NCBI GenBank assembly: GCA_964017065.1
Contig: OZ024786.1
Span: forward strand, 8,499,047 to 8,563,046
DNA: 64,000 nucleotides
DNA from: Haliclona indistincta
Lineage: Eukaryota > Porifera > Demospongiae > Haplosclerida > Chalinidae
Direction of reading: 5' to 3'
In this document: positions 43,167-63,395 of the stretch, one piece after another
How positions within the stretch are numbered: the first letter of the stretch is position 1
How the letters are laid out: every line of letters begins with the position of its first letter
Made by a program: the position numbers and the translations under genes
Notes under the pieces: generated by a model
Told to the model about the DNA's origin: nothing
Seen by the model: the letters and a program-made list of their open reading frames with translations, nothing else
The model's database searches: none

Positions 43167-46100
43167 TTATAGTTCATTAGTAAATGATGATGGTTGTGCA
43201 AGCTGAAGATCTAGTTTCACTGGTTCTTCTTCGTCTTGCTTTGCTGTAGTCTTTCCACTAGCAATCGGCATACTCATGAACTCTAGTTGCTCATATCTTG
43301 GTGGCTCTTCAGACAACTCTTGACCATTGAAGGTAAAACTTGGTGATGCGCCTCCATTCAAAGATGCACTGTCTTCGTAGCCAGTCAAACCGGGCGGAAA
43401 TAATTTTTCATGTTGTCGTTTCCAATCTGTACTAGTTTCTTTTACGTCAGCTATAGATGTTTCACCGCTTGAACACAGTGTACCATTCCTAGTCACACCA
43501 TTCCCTTGCTGCCTTAGCTCCAATCGTGCATTTCTACTGTTCTGTGTATTCTCTCTTACTCCTCCTCTCTTTCTTCTTCTACAACACCAGGCACAGCAGA
43601 TCACACTGATAACAAATACAGCAGATGCTAGTAGAGCCCCACCCCCACCAATAGCATAGATAAAATACTGTGGTAGAGATGATGAAGATGGAGGTTGAGG
43701 GATGATAGAACCAACTGGAGGAGCACCAGTCGACAGGATTGCTGCAGATGATGAGGGAGAAGAAGGCACGATGGAAGAGGTAGGGGATACTATTGGATCA
43801 GAAACATCAGAAATGGCCATTGCTGTGAAGTGAAATACATAATTTTATTATCAAGTGTAAGCAGTTTGTACAAGCTTACCACAAGTCAGTCCCACATCAT
43901 GATCATGTGAACAAAACTGTTGATTGTGAAGATCCAGCATGCACTGCACGAGTGTGTCCTCCCCTACTGTACAATGATCCTCAACAAAAAACACTGGTCC
44001 TGAACTGCTACCATTACTGAAATAGGTGAAAGATACACATAAAAATAATCCCGGTAGGTAATTACTTCCGGTACGCAAGTATCAAAGGCATTGTGTCAGC
44101 CACACAAACAAAAATGATAAAAATATTTCGCAGTGGGTCCAAAGTGGGTCTGTAAAATTTTGTATTCCAATTGTATGGTTGGTTGCCCTTAGAAAAAGCA
44201 CAAAAAGTTTGGACGAGGAATTCTGATTGACAGTGTGGCAAAAACTCAAAAGTAACGTACTACTTACCAAGCATTAGTGCAATATGCAGAAGCATTGGCA
44301 TAGCCTAGTTGTTTACAAGCCGTATCAGCAGCATACTCGCTGAGCAACAGTCCACACACTGACATCCAGATACCATTATAAGAGACCTCAAGCCGTCCAG
44401 ATATAGAATGAGGAGATGTAGAATTGTCAGCTAATCGAAGTGTGCCATTAGCAGTAGGCAATGTTGAAGCTGAGAATAGGGAAAGTGAAGTGGTCATCAT
44501 AAGAACTATAGCAACTTACAACATTCAAGAGTAACAATTTCATCTTGACAATCATTCAACGAGAATGGACAGTCAATCAGATGCTCCTCCCATCCAGCAC
44601 ATGATACAGATGAAACAACAGGTGAAGTAGAGGATGTGAAATTAATACTGGAAGAGAAATGAATACTATACTTCATGTCAAACACTATTACTCACCTCTC
44701 AATAGAAGCATATCCCAGTTCACGACATGCTACCACACCAGACAACAAAGAGAACTTTCTACCACATACACCTCTCCACTTCCCATCAACCATAACTTCT
44801 AGCACACCAGAACCATTAGCTTGTGTATCAACAAGACGTACTGTGTCATCTTTAGAATTAGTAGGACCTACATAAGACAGCAAATAATAATATTTTGTGA
44901 TCGACAGCATACATTCGACACTCACCGCATTTGATTCCAACTATGTCATACGGAGAACGGCACATTGATCCAAAAGGGATAGAAACTGACGCACAGTCTA
45001 GTAAGTGACTTTCGTTACCAGAACAGTTAAATGATCGAGATATGAAAATGACATTGTGTGGAGCATCGCCATAACTATATACATGAAGACAAAGAAACAA
45101 CATAAATGAGTAATGAGACACAGAATTAGTAACAATGGTAGGTTTAACCCTCAGCTTTCCATAAACAGATAAAAGCTCCAATAGCAACACAAGTTTACAC
45201 ACTGGTTATTACTACTGTCAACTCACTAGGCGTTGCTATAGGCAACAGCATTGTCCGTATCTTGGTAACCAAGCTGTCGACAAGCCACTTGTGCCTCATT
45301 TGCACCAAATCCAGCATCACAAACAGGACCTGTCACAGACCCATCAAACAGGTATAGTGAACCTGCAGAACCAGCTCCATTGTATAACTGCAATGATCCA
45401 TATGGTGGAACATCGCTTTGACCTATCCATACACACAAAGAAGAGGATTGTTATAATCACTATTCTCATAATAGCTTACATGTAATAACAGCTACAGTGT
45501 CACAGTTGAATATCTCTGAAAATGGAGGACACTGAGATACCCTGGACTCTGTACCATAACATCTGAGAGCAACTGCACTAGCTGGTGAGCTACAAGGTAA
45601 GCAGAACATTGACACAAACATCTCAACTATAGTCTTAAGTCGCTGCTCACCTTATGACCAGTGGACTGACTGTCCGTGCTGCACTTTCTCCAACTTGCTT
45701 ACACAACACGTCTGCATCTTGAAAATCAAATTCATCATTGTGGCATACTCTTAGCCATGCTCCCCGGGATGCTAAGTACACCTCTGCCACATCACCATCA
45801 TTGATCCGAACAGACATGTTGGGTGGAGTAGCCTGGTTTAGTGTGCATAACATACGATTTCCAGCAGTGACAGTTGAAGATAGAGTGAAGCCTATTAATG
45901 ATAAAGTTATTAGTTAACTTTTATAGAGGCCCACCCAAATATACATAGGCAGTCTAACCAGTGGTCAACAAACCATTGTATTGATAAAGTATTTTCTCTG
46001 ATTCCAAAATGCCTGTAATTTTATAAACCGGAAAATTTTCAGTATTGCTTTCGTCACAACTGTCCTAGCGGCAAAATTAAATGCGCAAAAATATTAAAAC

Positions 46101-48462
46101 GCTATGTGAAAGTATGCTAGCAGCGAAAATTAAAATTCAAAAGTTTTCATAATACTGTACAAAATAATATTATACCATTCATACTCACCGCACTCAACTT
46201 CAGTCGCCATGTTTGACACACAGGTTGATATAGTTGGAAGACAAGAGCTGAGACATTCCAGAGGGGAAGAACATGATGATGATACAACTGCCCAATCACT
46301 TGAGTCAAATGTCCTACATAAACTCACACTCAACAGTACTGCAACTACATTAATACTCTCACTTTGGAGTTTTACTAACAGCATGAGTGTATCCAAGCTG
46401 CCGACACATTGCATCAATAGCAGTCTGAGTTATATCATTGTTACACAATGGCAGCCAAGCCTCATTGAGAAACACCTCAGCCACACCCACTGAAGTGTAG
46501 TCTCCTCCAACCAGCCTTACACTGCCTTCATAGGATTGCACTTTGCTGGCTAAGAAAAGAAAGTGTGTAATAGATTCTTAAGAATTGGTAACTTAAGGAT
46601 GTAGAAAGCACGATGTATGATACCATACTCACCACATATTATGCCTACATCGTGAGAGTGTGACTGGCACTCTTGTATCATGCCAAGGTCAGTCCCTTGT
46701 TTGTACAGACAACGCAGGAGATGAGATTCAGAACCCTCACAGATAAATTCCCCCACAGCTACGGGACCAGAACCGACACCAAACCTGTGACAGAAATTGA
46801 TACACATGTTTATGCTGAAATGAATATTACCCGACTCAACACAATTGTGCATACTTGAAGTATAAAAATACCTTTCACTTTGAACAATTAGCACATTGAA
46901 AAACTAAGTTAGCACAACACGGTATTGCCCTCTGACTCTTACTATGCAGAACAAAATCACCGCATGACGTGGTTAAGACCAGACTACACAATACATCATG
47001 TTTATTGTTTGCGTCATACTGAATTAACCCATTTTTATAAATAATCTTAATAACACGTTGTTGTTGTAACCAATACTTCATTCAAAAGATTGCTTACGAC
47101 TTAGTGAATGACAAGTGTATGATAATTGAATAAGACAAAATGGGTGTTCTGCGTGCTTCTGTCATTTGATATCTCGTTCAGAATATTCATTATCGTCAAC
47201 GACTATGCACATTATACACTCACCTTTGCAGTACTACCTCCACAGGCAGTCCTAGACCAAGTTGTCTACAGGCTACGCCTGCAACATTCCTGTCAAACCG
47301 ATATCCACATACTGAACCCCACTGGTTGTTTAGATACATTTCTAGTCGTCCGCTCGTCTTGCTGGCTTCATATCCAGTCAATCTGATATCACCAGGTTGT
47401 TGAGAATACGCTAAATTTAGAATACAACAAGTGTAAAATAACTACCGTAAAAAAACAAAACTTCACATTTAGAGCAAGTGTGAATATCTAGTTGACAGAG
47501 CACTTTACAATCCAAAACAAGTAAAATACCACCAACATTATTGGCTATGCATTTTGCTACAGAACATCTAGAAATACAAATTGTCTTGTCATGAGGTTGT
47601 CTTGCAAGTCTCCAAGAACTTAAGTCAGTACATGAACAATAAAGCAAAATGCTAATAACCCAGATTCTTGGAAACAAAAATAACTAGTCAATAACTGGTC
47701 AATACTGTCAGTTCCACTCAAAGCAGGAAGTTAATTGACTAGCAAAGTGACACAACATGACTCATTAGTGATCTATAGTGCCAAAGTCTGTAGTGAGTGA
47801 GTGAGTGAGCGGTGGTGGTAACATTGAAATGGCTTGAAGTGGGCTCACAGCGAGTGTGTTAACATGCTCAGTATTTCTATAACACCACAAAACAAAGTGA
47901 CAAAAGATAAAGAGATTCCAATTGAAAGTGTCTGAAGCGCCCAGGCGATAAGGAGACCAATAAAACAATGTGGCACAATAAGAACGGATATCATAATCAT
48001 AATGTATATACACACACGACTCGTGACACCCAGGAATTATGTGAACTTTATTATTCTACTGCAATAATGAGCTCTAGGTAGACAAAATTCATGTACAATA
48101 ATCAAATTAAAGCTATGACACTTGTGGAAAGCATACCGGTACTACATGTATCTACAAATATGAGGCAGACAAAAGTATAAAAAATTAATCAAATTATGTG
48201 TAAGGGTATATTATCTGCAATACTCAGAATCTTGCGCAGCACGCACATTAGTTAAAGGTACAAGTGTTTGTGTAAGAAACTGTTTACGTTGACATTAACG
48301 TCAAGAATGACCTGCCTGCACTCGATGATGCGTGAGCTAACAGTTACACTACATACTTATTATAATACAGCTGAGCTAGCTCATGTTGAACTCACAATAG
48401 GGTAGACGGCCTACAAGTTGAAGTAAAAGGGCGAGGAGAGACAGCAACACACGACAGTCCAT
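43167..48462 (-). CDS. six-SRCR-domain receptor-like type I membrane protein
   Basis: Fourteen exons: 48462-48396, 47410-47224, 46784-46633, 46549-46363, 46313-46189, 45891-45651, 45589-45480, 45422-45227, 45074-44926, 44867-44696, 44647-44520, 44469-44268, 44016-43880, 43822-43167; 2709 nt, 902 aa. Exon 1 is a signal peptide (CRVLLLSLLALLLQLVG). Each SRCR domain is split over two exons, six pairs in all, from GDIRLTGYEAS with QWGSVCGYRF and GVACRQLG to the last, GLLLSEYAADTACKQLGYAN with HDHDVGLTCG. The final exon encodes a Ser/Pro stalk, a membrane helix (YFIYAIGGGGALLASAVFVI), a CCAWCCRRRKR stop-transfer and a tail of about 120 residues with YEDSASL, PPRYEQL (a PPxY and a YxxL motif) and acidic clusters. 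It resembles sponge SRCR surface receptors in design; ligand and signalling are unknown. Confidence 0.9.
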
Positions 48463-48782
48463 TTCGTGTTCACCAACTACGCGGAGGAGGGAGGGAGGAC
48501 GAAATCAGACACCAGTAGGATATTTCAGCCTGCCAAGCAGCTGTGCGTGATATTTTAATGGCGCAAGAACATAAACACTTAGTTTAGTAGTACACGCACG
48601 TTTTTGGTAGTCCAGACACCGCTCCGACTGCTTTTATAAGCTGCGTAGTACTAAAACTCTCCCAGTCTTGACAGCGTGGTCAGCCCATGCGACTGTGAAT
48701 ATCATTACCGGCAGATGGCACAAATTCCCCACCTCCTAGCACGCCAATGATAAAGTTACTGAAACAACATTGAAAAAATATT

Positions 48783-51700
48783 TTAGCTACATTTATTTCT
48801 TTTCTTTTTTCTTGAATAATCCTTTCCTAAAAGTTTCTTCGTCACGTCTTCACTAGTCAAATCTCTCTTGTCATTTTGTAGTCCAAGAATTCTTTGCTCT
48901 TGAAGTTCAATCCGATGCAATTTACCATTTAAAGTCAGTCCATGTCTAGCAGCCCTACAAAAATGGCATGAAAACAAAATGAAAGGCATTATTTCATGAC
49001 TAAAAATAATAAAATTGAGTACTGTATTTCTTCTAAATAATCGAAGCCTCCTATAATTCGGCACCTTGTCACTCAAACACCTTCAAATTCAGCTATTAGC
49101 CATAGTCAGCCAACAACCCAATACGAAAAGCATAAAACAGAGTTTAAACACGTGCTCGTCGCCACACCTCCAATTATTTGGCACTTCTAGAACTGTTGCC
49201 ACAATAATATTATTATCTCTTAGGCAAGTAAATCTGAAATTATTAATTTGCGCTGAATTTTTCTAGAAGATATACTGTATAGAAACAAGCGGCTCACTTG
49301 TGAGCTGTTCTACCACCACAAGCAGCCAAAAGTTGATCATCAGTCAGCCTGTGTACAAAAATCTGAAATAATACTCTGGTAATCAACACTTTGCTTACAT
49401 TGGTGTAATTTTGACATCTTCGATATCTTTCTTGTCTTCATGTAGCTGAACTGTTTCACTACCACACACCACTACATTGCTATGAAGGAATCCACCATAA
49501 CACAACTTGTGACTTTTAGCATTGTCGCTAAATCCTCTTCCTTTTCTCTTTCTAGTACTTTTTATCGTAACACCATCCTGGAGAATAAAAAATATCAAAG
49601 ACAATAATAAACGTTATGATAACGGACGGAATAATTCCTTGCTTTCTGGAAAGGAAATCTCCACATCACGGAGAACTCATTAATAATAATTTAGTATGTG
49701 ACGGCAGTGTTTTTGTTGATGACACACCTATTCAACCATGCACATAGAGTCATTGGAGTGTCATTGTATTGTCGACCTTGAGAAAGTACTATCTGGCTAC
49801 AACAATAACTGCTACCATATTAGAAAGTCTAAAAATATCAGAACCTTAGGCACATGAGTAAGAGCCAACACCCATTGCTGCATAGACTGCATCATACCAG
49901 GTATCCATTTTCTCATTAATTATTCATAATAATTATTCTCAGAATTGAGCTACAGAGTTAAAAGATGAGAAATCAAGATACCAAGACTGTTTTCGGTATT
50001 ATACAATATGTAGCTTGGCGGAACCAATCGAAAACCATTATCACATCAACTCACGTCATGCATTGACACTATCATCATGTAGATACTTGTTCACCAGTAT
50101 TGACTGAGAGTTAGATTCAGGTGCACAGATATGGGTCACCACCTAACAATGTACCCTCTACAAAATGCGCCTACACAAAATACTGTATATGCATCCAACT
50201 TTGCTCCTAAAAATACTTTCAAAGGGTTCGGTGCAAATTCAGAAACGCATGGAAGCTCACATACACATGTATGTAAACAGAAACCAACATGTCATAGTCT
50301 GCTAATGATCTGTGATAATCAGCTGATAGACCAATAAGCACAAGCATTAGGAGGATGAGCCTGAGCAAGTTGTGTGAATGCAGACACAAACTGGACAAAC
50401 ACAGTGAAGCCACAGAAGCATTCTACTACATCTGAAGAAGCCTGGTCTGGTAGCTACGACCTAGTATACACATTGTTTGCACATGCTGCTTATCCTAAAA
50501 ATTTCTCATAGATGTTGGAACCAAACGTACAATGCAAGTTCAACTGACTAGTTTCTTGTCAGCTGAATATCAAGCATTGCACTAAAATTAGGACAAGTAC
50601 ATGTTTTGTGTACTTAGACCTAGCTAGTATGTAGACATGCAATTTCAAACAAGCAAATTCAGCAACTAAAGTAAGCCCTTCCATTCAAGAATCTAAACAG
50701 TTTATCTGATCGTGGTCATTTCAACATTTTAAGTATCTTGATGATTGATGAACTCACTTCACAACTCTCAACTGAGATACTACTTGCAGTGTTATTGTAT
50801 AGTGCATCCCACCAGTGGTCTGAAATTTCAGCTGCAGGGTCCAAACCAACCTAAACGAAGACACTACTATGATAATCGTAACACTACAATTAGAGGTTCT
50901 TGTAATTATAATGAACCTCAAGGATATATCTTATTTATTCACACCACAAGGATTCTCACTAGGCCTTTTTGAAAGTGCTTTCTCATATAAATTTCCTAGA
51001 TAGGCTATATTAAATCCTTGAAAATTTTAATTTTTTCAGCCTAGTGTGAGTTACTTTGGTCAGGAGCACATGATGAATGCTAACTATTAGAGTAGGCGGA
51101 GAAGTGACCACCAATTTGATTCAAAATTAAATTTGTATACATGATGGACATGGATAATGGCCGGCATGTGACATACGAACCATTCGTTTTATATTTGCCG
51201 AAACAGGCACTCAGAGAATTCTAGGAGGTAAGCAGCTACTCTAAGACGATCACTATTGTTTGCTGGTTTCAGTGGATACGAGACACAAAAGAAAACTGTT
51301 TTCACCTGCCAACACGCTGCTTCTTACAGCTTGCGCAGGAGCATGTGGCAATGACCACCCAACTCCAGCAAAGATCAGCTGACAATACATCTAGTAGCTC
51401 AACACAATGTGTGAGTTCCAATTCAATCAAAGGCGTGGACACTATTCTAACACTTCATATCTCATCGCTTTGACAAAAAATCTTTAAACAAATCAATATC
51501 TTTAAACAAATCAATATTATTTAGTGCTTCAGCTCCTAGATAGCCCAGAGAGCACCCACAAAAAGAGCTCATCACTAAAACATAAATTATATCATGCTAA
51601 AAGTAAAAACAATTAGAGGACCCAGACCAAACTAATAATAATTATTCAACAACAAATAGACAGAGGTTTTATTTGGAAATCTAATGAGAACTATTTACTA

Positions 51701-51917
51701 GGTTTGCCGCTATTATATAATAATAACACTTGATTACTCATAACTCACCCCACCACGTCCACTTTTTAAATGGGCTTTCAAAGGCGTCACAATTCCTTGC
51801 TCATTTTTACCTAAGCCATGACCTAAGGCAATAGAGCAGCACTTACAACAAAGCACACAACATATTTGATATACCTTCTTTCCAGCCAAATTTTTCTAAA
51901 ACTTTTGCTGGATTCAT
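48783..51917 (-). CDS. GPATCH4: G-patch domain protein GPATCH4 orthologue
   Basis: Six exons: 51917-51875, 51822-51749, 50850-50758, 49577-49399, 49348-49298, 48954-48783; 612 nt, 203 aa. Exons 1-2 give the G-patch (MNPAKVLEKFGWKEG then HGLGKNEQGIVTPLKAHLKS), a module that activates DEAH-box helicases (DHX15 for human GPATCH4, as known). Exon 3 (GLDPAAEISDHWWDALYNNT) and exons 5-6 (RTAHKAARHGLTLNGKLHRI) match GPATCH4-specific blocks. The human protein is about twice as long because of a Lys/Glu-rich tail; here the tail is reduced to KKKRNKCS. It is expected in the nucleolus and rRNA processing by orthology. Intron 2 (50851-51748) and intron 3 (49578-50757) contain only AT-rich sequence. Confidence 0.9.
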
Positions 51918-52399
51918 TATTTGATTCACGATGCTTCAGTCACCCCTAGGCTATAAAAAGACAAACCCAACATGAATACACATGATTCATATCACTTGCC
52001 GCTTTCTTTAACAGGAATTCATTGTGTGAGCGATTTGCATAGATGACCTATTAAATAGAGTATTTCATGGGATCTGATTCTCATGCAACAGCGTGCAACA
52101 GCAACTGCGTCTTTGCGATTAGATTTCTGTTCTGCTTGCCGTGCACGTCCGTAAACGAATCAGAGGTCATTAATATTTTTCTTGTCTATAAATAGAAAGT
52201 CACGTGATCTAAAAACCGTTGAGCTGAGAAGGCTAGGCCAAGGGAGATCAGATTCAGAAGCAGCAAGATCAGCCAGTCATCCTATCCCTCCAAACGCCCA
52301 GACATCTTTCTCGAGGAAGTGATCTTAGATTCTTCTTTTCCAAATTCCAGTTTCTTGTGTGTGGGATAGTCTATCCAGAGACGCCAACCTTTGGCAATT
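51918..52399. promoter_or_regulatory. shared divergent promoter interval, GPATCH4 / Rab8
   Basis: The two start codons are 482 bp apart and point away from each other, so both promoters and leaders lie here. The Rab side includes TATAAATAG near 52188 and CACGTGATC near 52201. Transcription starts cannot be placed from sequence alone. Confidence 0.5.
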
Positions 52400-59991
<7,592 letters not shown>

Positions 59992-60688
59992 ATCAATTAC
60001 AGACTACTACACATTATACTCGTCTTCCTGTCTCTATAGTTGTGCTCTACTATAGTCTCTACTATATCGTACATCTAGCTATGTTATGTGTGTGGTGCTT
60101 CTGAAAAGTGTGGACATTCTCATCCTTTATGTTTTATCAATTCTCATGATAATAATTATTTTTTGATTACTTCTTTGTAGTGGATATTTCTTGTTTAATT
60201 TTCACTGGGTAACGAATTTTTTTAGAGTGTTAATACATGTAATTGTGTTTCGAACAAGTTATTTAGAACACGTTTCTTGCGCAGAAAATATAGCAGTCTA
60301 CATGTAGCTCAAAGCTGCCCACTCACTCCTTTCCTTCTTCAGTTATTGGTATTCGTTTCCCTGGCCTTCCAGGGTTTTATACAGCAGCACCCTGGGCCGG
60401 GAAAGGAGCTAGTTAGCTCCAGTTTTCCCCTCTACATGTACAATCATGGTCAGAGTTACTTTGGTGTAAAATTGCACAAATTTCCCAGACTCCCAGCTGA
60501 TCAACACATGGGAAAATTCTACCTTACTTAATACAGAATGACCAATTTATTCTTCACCAATTTACCTTTCTTCATCGCACTATGTAATGCTGTATCATTA
60601 GATCAACCCATGCAATTGCGTAGAAAAAGCCACAGTATAACTCTAAAGAACCACATGCACGTACAGAACTAGCAATGTTTAGTATGTA

Positions 60689-60849
60689 CAGTGGAACCTC
60701 TCTAATCCGGACACCATTGGGACTTCAAATTTTGTCCTGATTAATGGGTGTCCTCTTTTTAGGGGTTGAAATATACACTCGTCATTACTTAATGTCCTTT
60801 AAAATGGGGTGTCCGCAATTCAGATGCTCAGATTAGTGGAGTTCCACTG
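60689..60849. mobile_element. pogo/Tigger-like MITE with TA target duplication
   Basis: The 161-bp element starts CAGTGGAACCTCTCTAATCC and ends GGAGTTCCACTG, flanked by TA at 60687-60688 and 60850-60851. It ends 19 bp from the broken sulfotransferase exon copy. Confidence 0.8.
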
Positions 60850-60868
60850 TATCTTGTTGTTCATACTA

Positions 60869-61170
60869 GTCATACTCTAATCCAATTCCAGTTATCTTCT
60901 CTGCAACTAGCTTGTCCATTCTAGCTGACTGGTCAGCAGTAAAGTGATTCCTCCAATCACCAACAATCCCTTTTCAGATAAACTGGTCACCAAATACTTT
61001 TGATGATGTTTTTAACCGCGTTGTTCTTCATGGCTGTAAACGTGTACTGTTCACTAATCTTAACACTTTTTTCATCAGACAGATTATGACCCAAGAAAGA
61101 TGTTATTGTTTTGATGTACTTGTTCAGGTCAGCCTTCATTTGTTCATAGCACACAAAGTACATTTGAATC
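60869..61170 (-). pseudogene. broken duplicate of sulfotransferase exon 3
   Basis: About 85-90% alike by eye to 62190-62500 in the same orientation. The peptide includes YEQMKADLNKYIKTITSFLG and SEQYTFTAMKNNAVK, then shifts frame because TTTTGTTAACC has lost two bases (near 61010); the conserved RKG of the cofactor-binding loop becomes LKR. No copies of exons 1 or 2 are found around it. It is therefore a partial tandem duplication that cannot encode the enzyme end. Confidence 0.85.
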
Positions 61171-61230
61171 ATTTGAATGAGATTGATTTTATGACTTTTG
61201 CAAGTAGTTTCTAGCCAAGGTTATTCATGC

Positions 61231-61403
61231 AGACAGAGCTGCTGCGTGCACTAGGCTTGCCTATCAATAGGCATCGAATAATAGCAAATTTCAGCAACAC
61301 TGTCACAGGGGGTAGCTCGTGGTTTCATGATGGCTAACATTGCGTTGCTGAAATTTGCTTTATTCGATGCCTATCGATAGGCAAGCCTAGTGCACGCAGC
61401 AGC
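61231..61403. repeat. dispersed repeat, copy C (palindromic)
   Basis: GCAGACAGAGCTGCTGCGTG, TAGGCTTGCCTATCAATAGG and GCAAATTTCAGCAACAC on the left are inverted on the right (GTTGCTGAAATTTGC, CCTATCGATAGGCAAGCCTA, GCACGCAGCAGC). Copies A and B are single-armed versions. Confidence 0.75.
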
Positions 61404-62177
61404 TTTTAGTGAAGGCACCAAACATGACACTACATGAAGCCTATCTTCTGCAATTGTCTACAGAAACCTGTAAAAGCAATTATCTGGTTTACTCTACTAA
61501 CTGACAAGCTAGCTAAGGTACGAAATAAGGTGCTTAGGGATGTGACTTGGTGGCTTGTGCTATGTTTCGTCAATGCAACACAGATATAACTTCTTTGTAT
61601 ATTGCATCACATCGTGTTGCAATACAAATTGAATTAGCGAACGCAATGCACAGCATCACACTGTTGACATTACAGATAATCACTATTTCAGACACGTATA
61701 GGACAAAAAACATTATGTGCCAGACCCTGCACCAATTTACTCACACTAGGTACCAAAATTAGGTTCACCGAAACACAAAATAATTGTGCCAAAATTTTTG
61801 ACCCTCCAAAACAAAATTAAGGCAATCGGTATCAGTCATGCAACACATACCTCAACTTCGTCTGTAGAGTACCATTGCCATGTGGAACAATCTTCCTGTG
61901 AACATTCAGGAGACTATTTCTATTTTTCTTACTTAGGGTACTATTCATGGTTAGCATTATTATTTTTGTACCCTTGCTACATGCAAATAATTAAAGTACA
62001 TAGTAGTTGTCTTGTCAAAGTTCGTCAGTAGTGCGTTGTTGTTTTTACCAGAAATGGAAAATTAACTTAGTGTGACCTGAAATGGCATGTAGTAACTGAA
62101 ACAGTATAATTTTAAGTCCTCTAACACTACGTACACATGATCGCTATACTGCACTACTTGAAATAATGCTTTTTATG

Positions 62178-63395
62178 TCACTGTCCATAGTCATACTCTA
62201 ATCCAATTCCAGTTATCTTTTCCTCCACTAGCTTGTCCATTCTAGCTGACTGGTCGGCAGTAAAGTAATTCTTCCAATCACCAACGATCCCTTTTCGGAT
62301 GAACTGGTCACCAAATACTTTTGATGATGTTTTGTTAACCGCGTTGTTCTTCTTCATGGCTGTGAACGTACACTGCTCACTTATCTTAACAATTTCTTCA
62401 ACAGACAAGTCATGACCCAAGAAAGATGCTATTGTTTTGATGCACTTGTTCAAATCAGCCTTCATTTCTTCATAGCAGATCAACAACACATTTAAGTCAT
62501 CTGAAATAGACACGTATTCATTATTCAGTGAATAATAATAATAATGATGCATTGTGTAATGCAATATCGCCACTAGACCATGCATAAATCAATTTATATA
62601 ACTTAATAAAATAGTCTTACATAGTTGAAGTGGTTAGTTGTCACAATATCCATTTCACTACAACAATATACTATGTCACTATGGTCTATTTTGTCACTTA
62701 GTAATTGGCATACATTTCTAGCAGTACATGTGTTGCTCACCTTTGTGTGCCCACCATTCCATATGGCTATCCAAAACTGATCCAAGGGGAAGTTCTCCAT
62801 TAACAAACTTGTCAAAATAGCTATCCCAAGTCGTTTGACCAAAGATTGGTTGCAAGTGATAGTAGTATGACACTGCTGTATCCTTTGGGTTGCGATACAC
62901 AAAGATGTACTTTGCAGGACTGTCGGCTGTGAGTCCAGGCATTAGTGTATAGGGAAGATGACTTTTAAAGGTCCTAGTCCCTTCAAAGTGAGCAGAGTAT
63001 CGCTAGAATATAATGAAGATATCTATGCAGCACTAGGTTATTCACTACCTTACCTCAATTTCTGCTGCTGAGAACTGCTCATACCACAGCCACTTATCGT
63101 CTATATCCATTCCATCGTCCACTCCATTATTCTTGATGAGAGACACAATATGCTGCACCCAGGTGGTACCACTCTTCGGATAGCTAGCAACAAACACATC
63201 ACTTGGTTTAGGAACGAAGACGCGCTGTAACTCTCGGAAACCATCTACTGAGACGCCTGGAAGAACATAATTTTCCTCTCTCGTAGTCGGAACAGGTCTT
63301 TCTGGCATGATCCCCTGCTCTCGTATTCGAGCAACAATTTCCACGACACTCATCTGCATCTTTCTAGTCGAAGGTAAGGTCGAAGGTAAATCCAT
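62178..63395 (-). CDS. cytosolic-type sulfotransferase (SULT family)
   Basis: Three exons: 63395-63054, 63002-62741, 62500-62178; 927 nt, 308 aa, within the usual 290-310 range. Residues 72-79 are YPKSGTTW, the 5'-phosphosulfate loop; FKSHLPY provides the catalytic His129; YRNPKDTAVS (Arg151, Ser159) binds the 3'-phosphate; FIRKGIVGDWKNYF (Arg270-Lys-Gly) closes over the PAPS cofactor. The enzyme should transfer sulfate from PAPS to a small hydroxyl or amine substrate in the cytosol. The substrate cannot be read from sequence. There is no signal peptide or membrane helix. A broken copy of its third exon lies downstream at 60869-61170. Confidence 0.92.
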
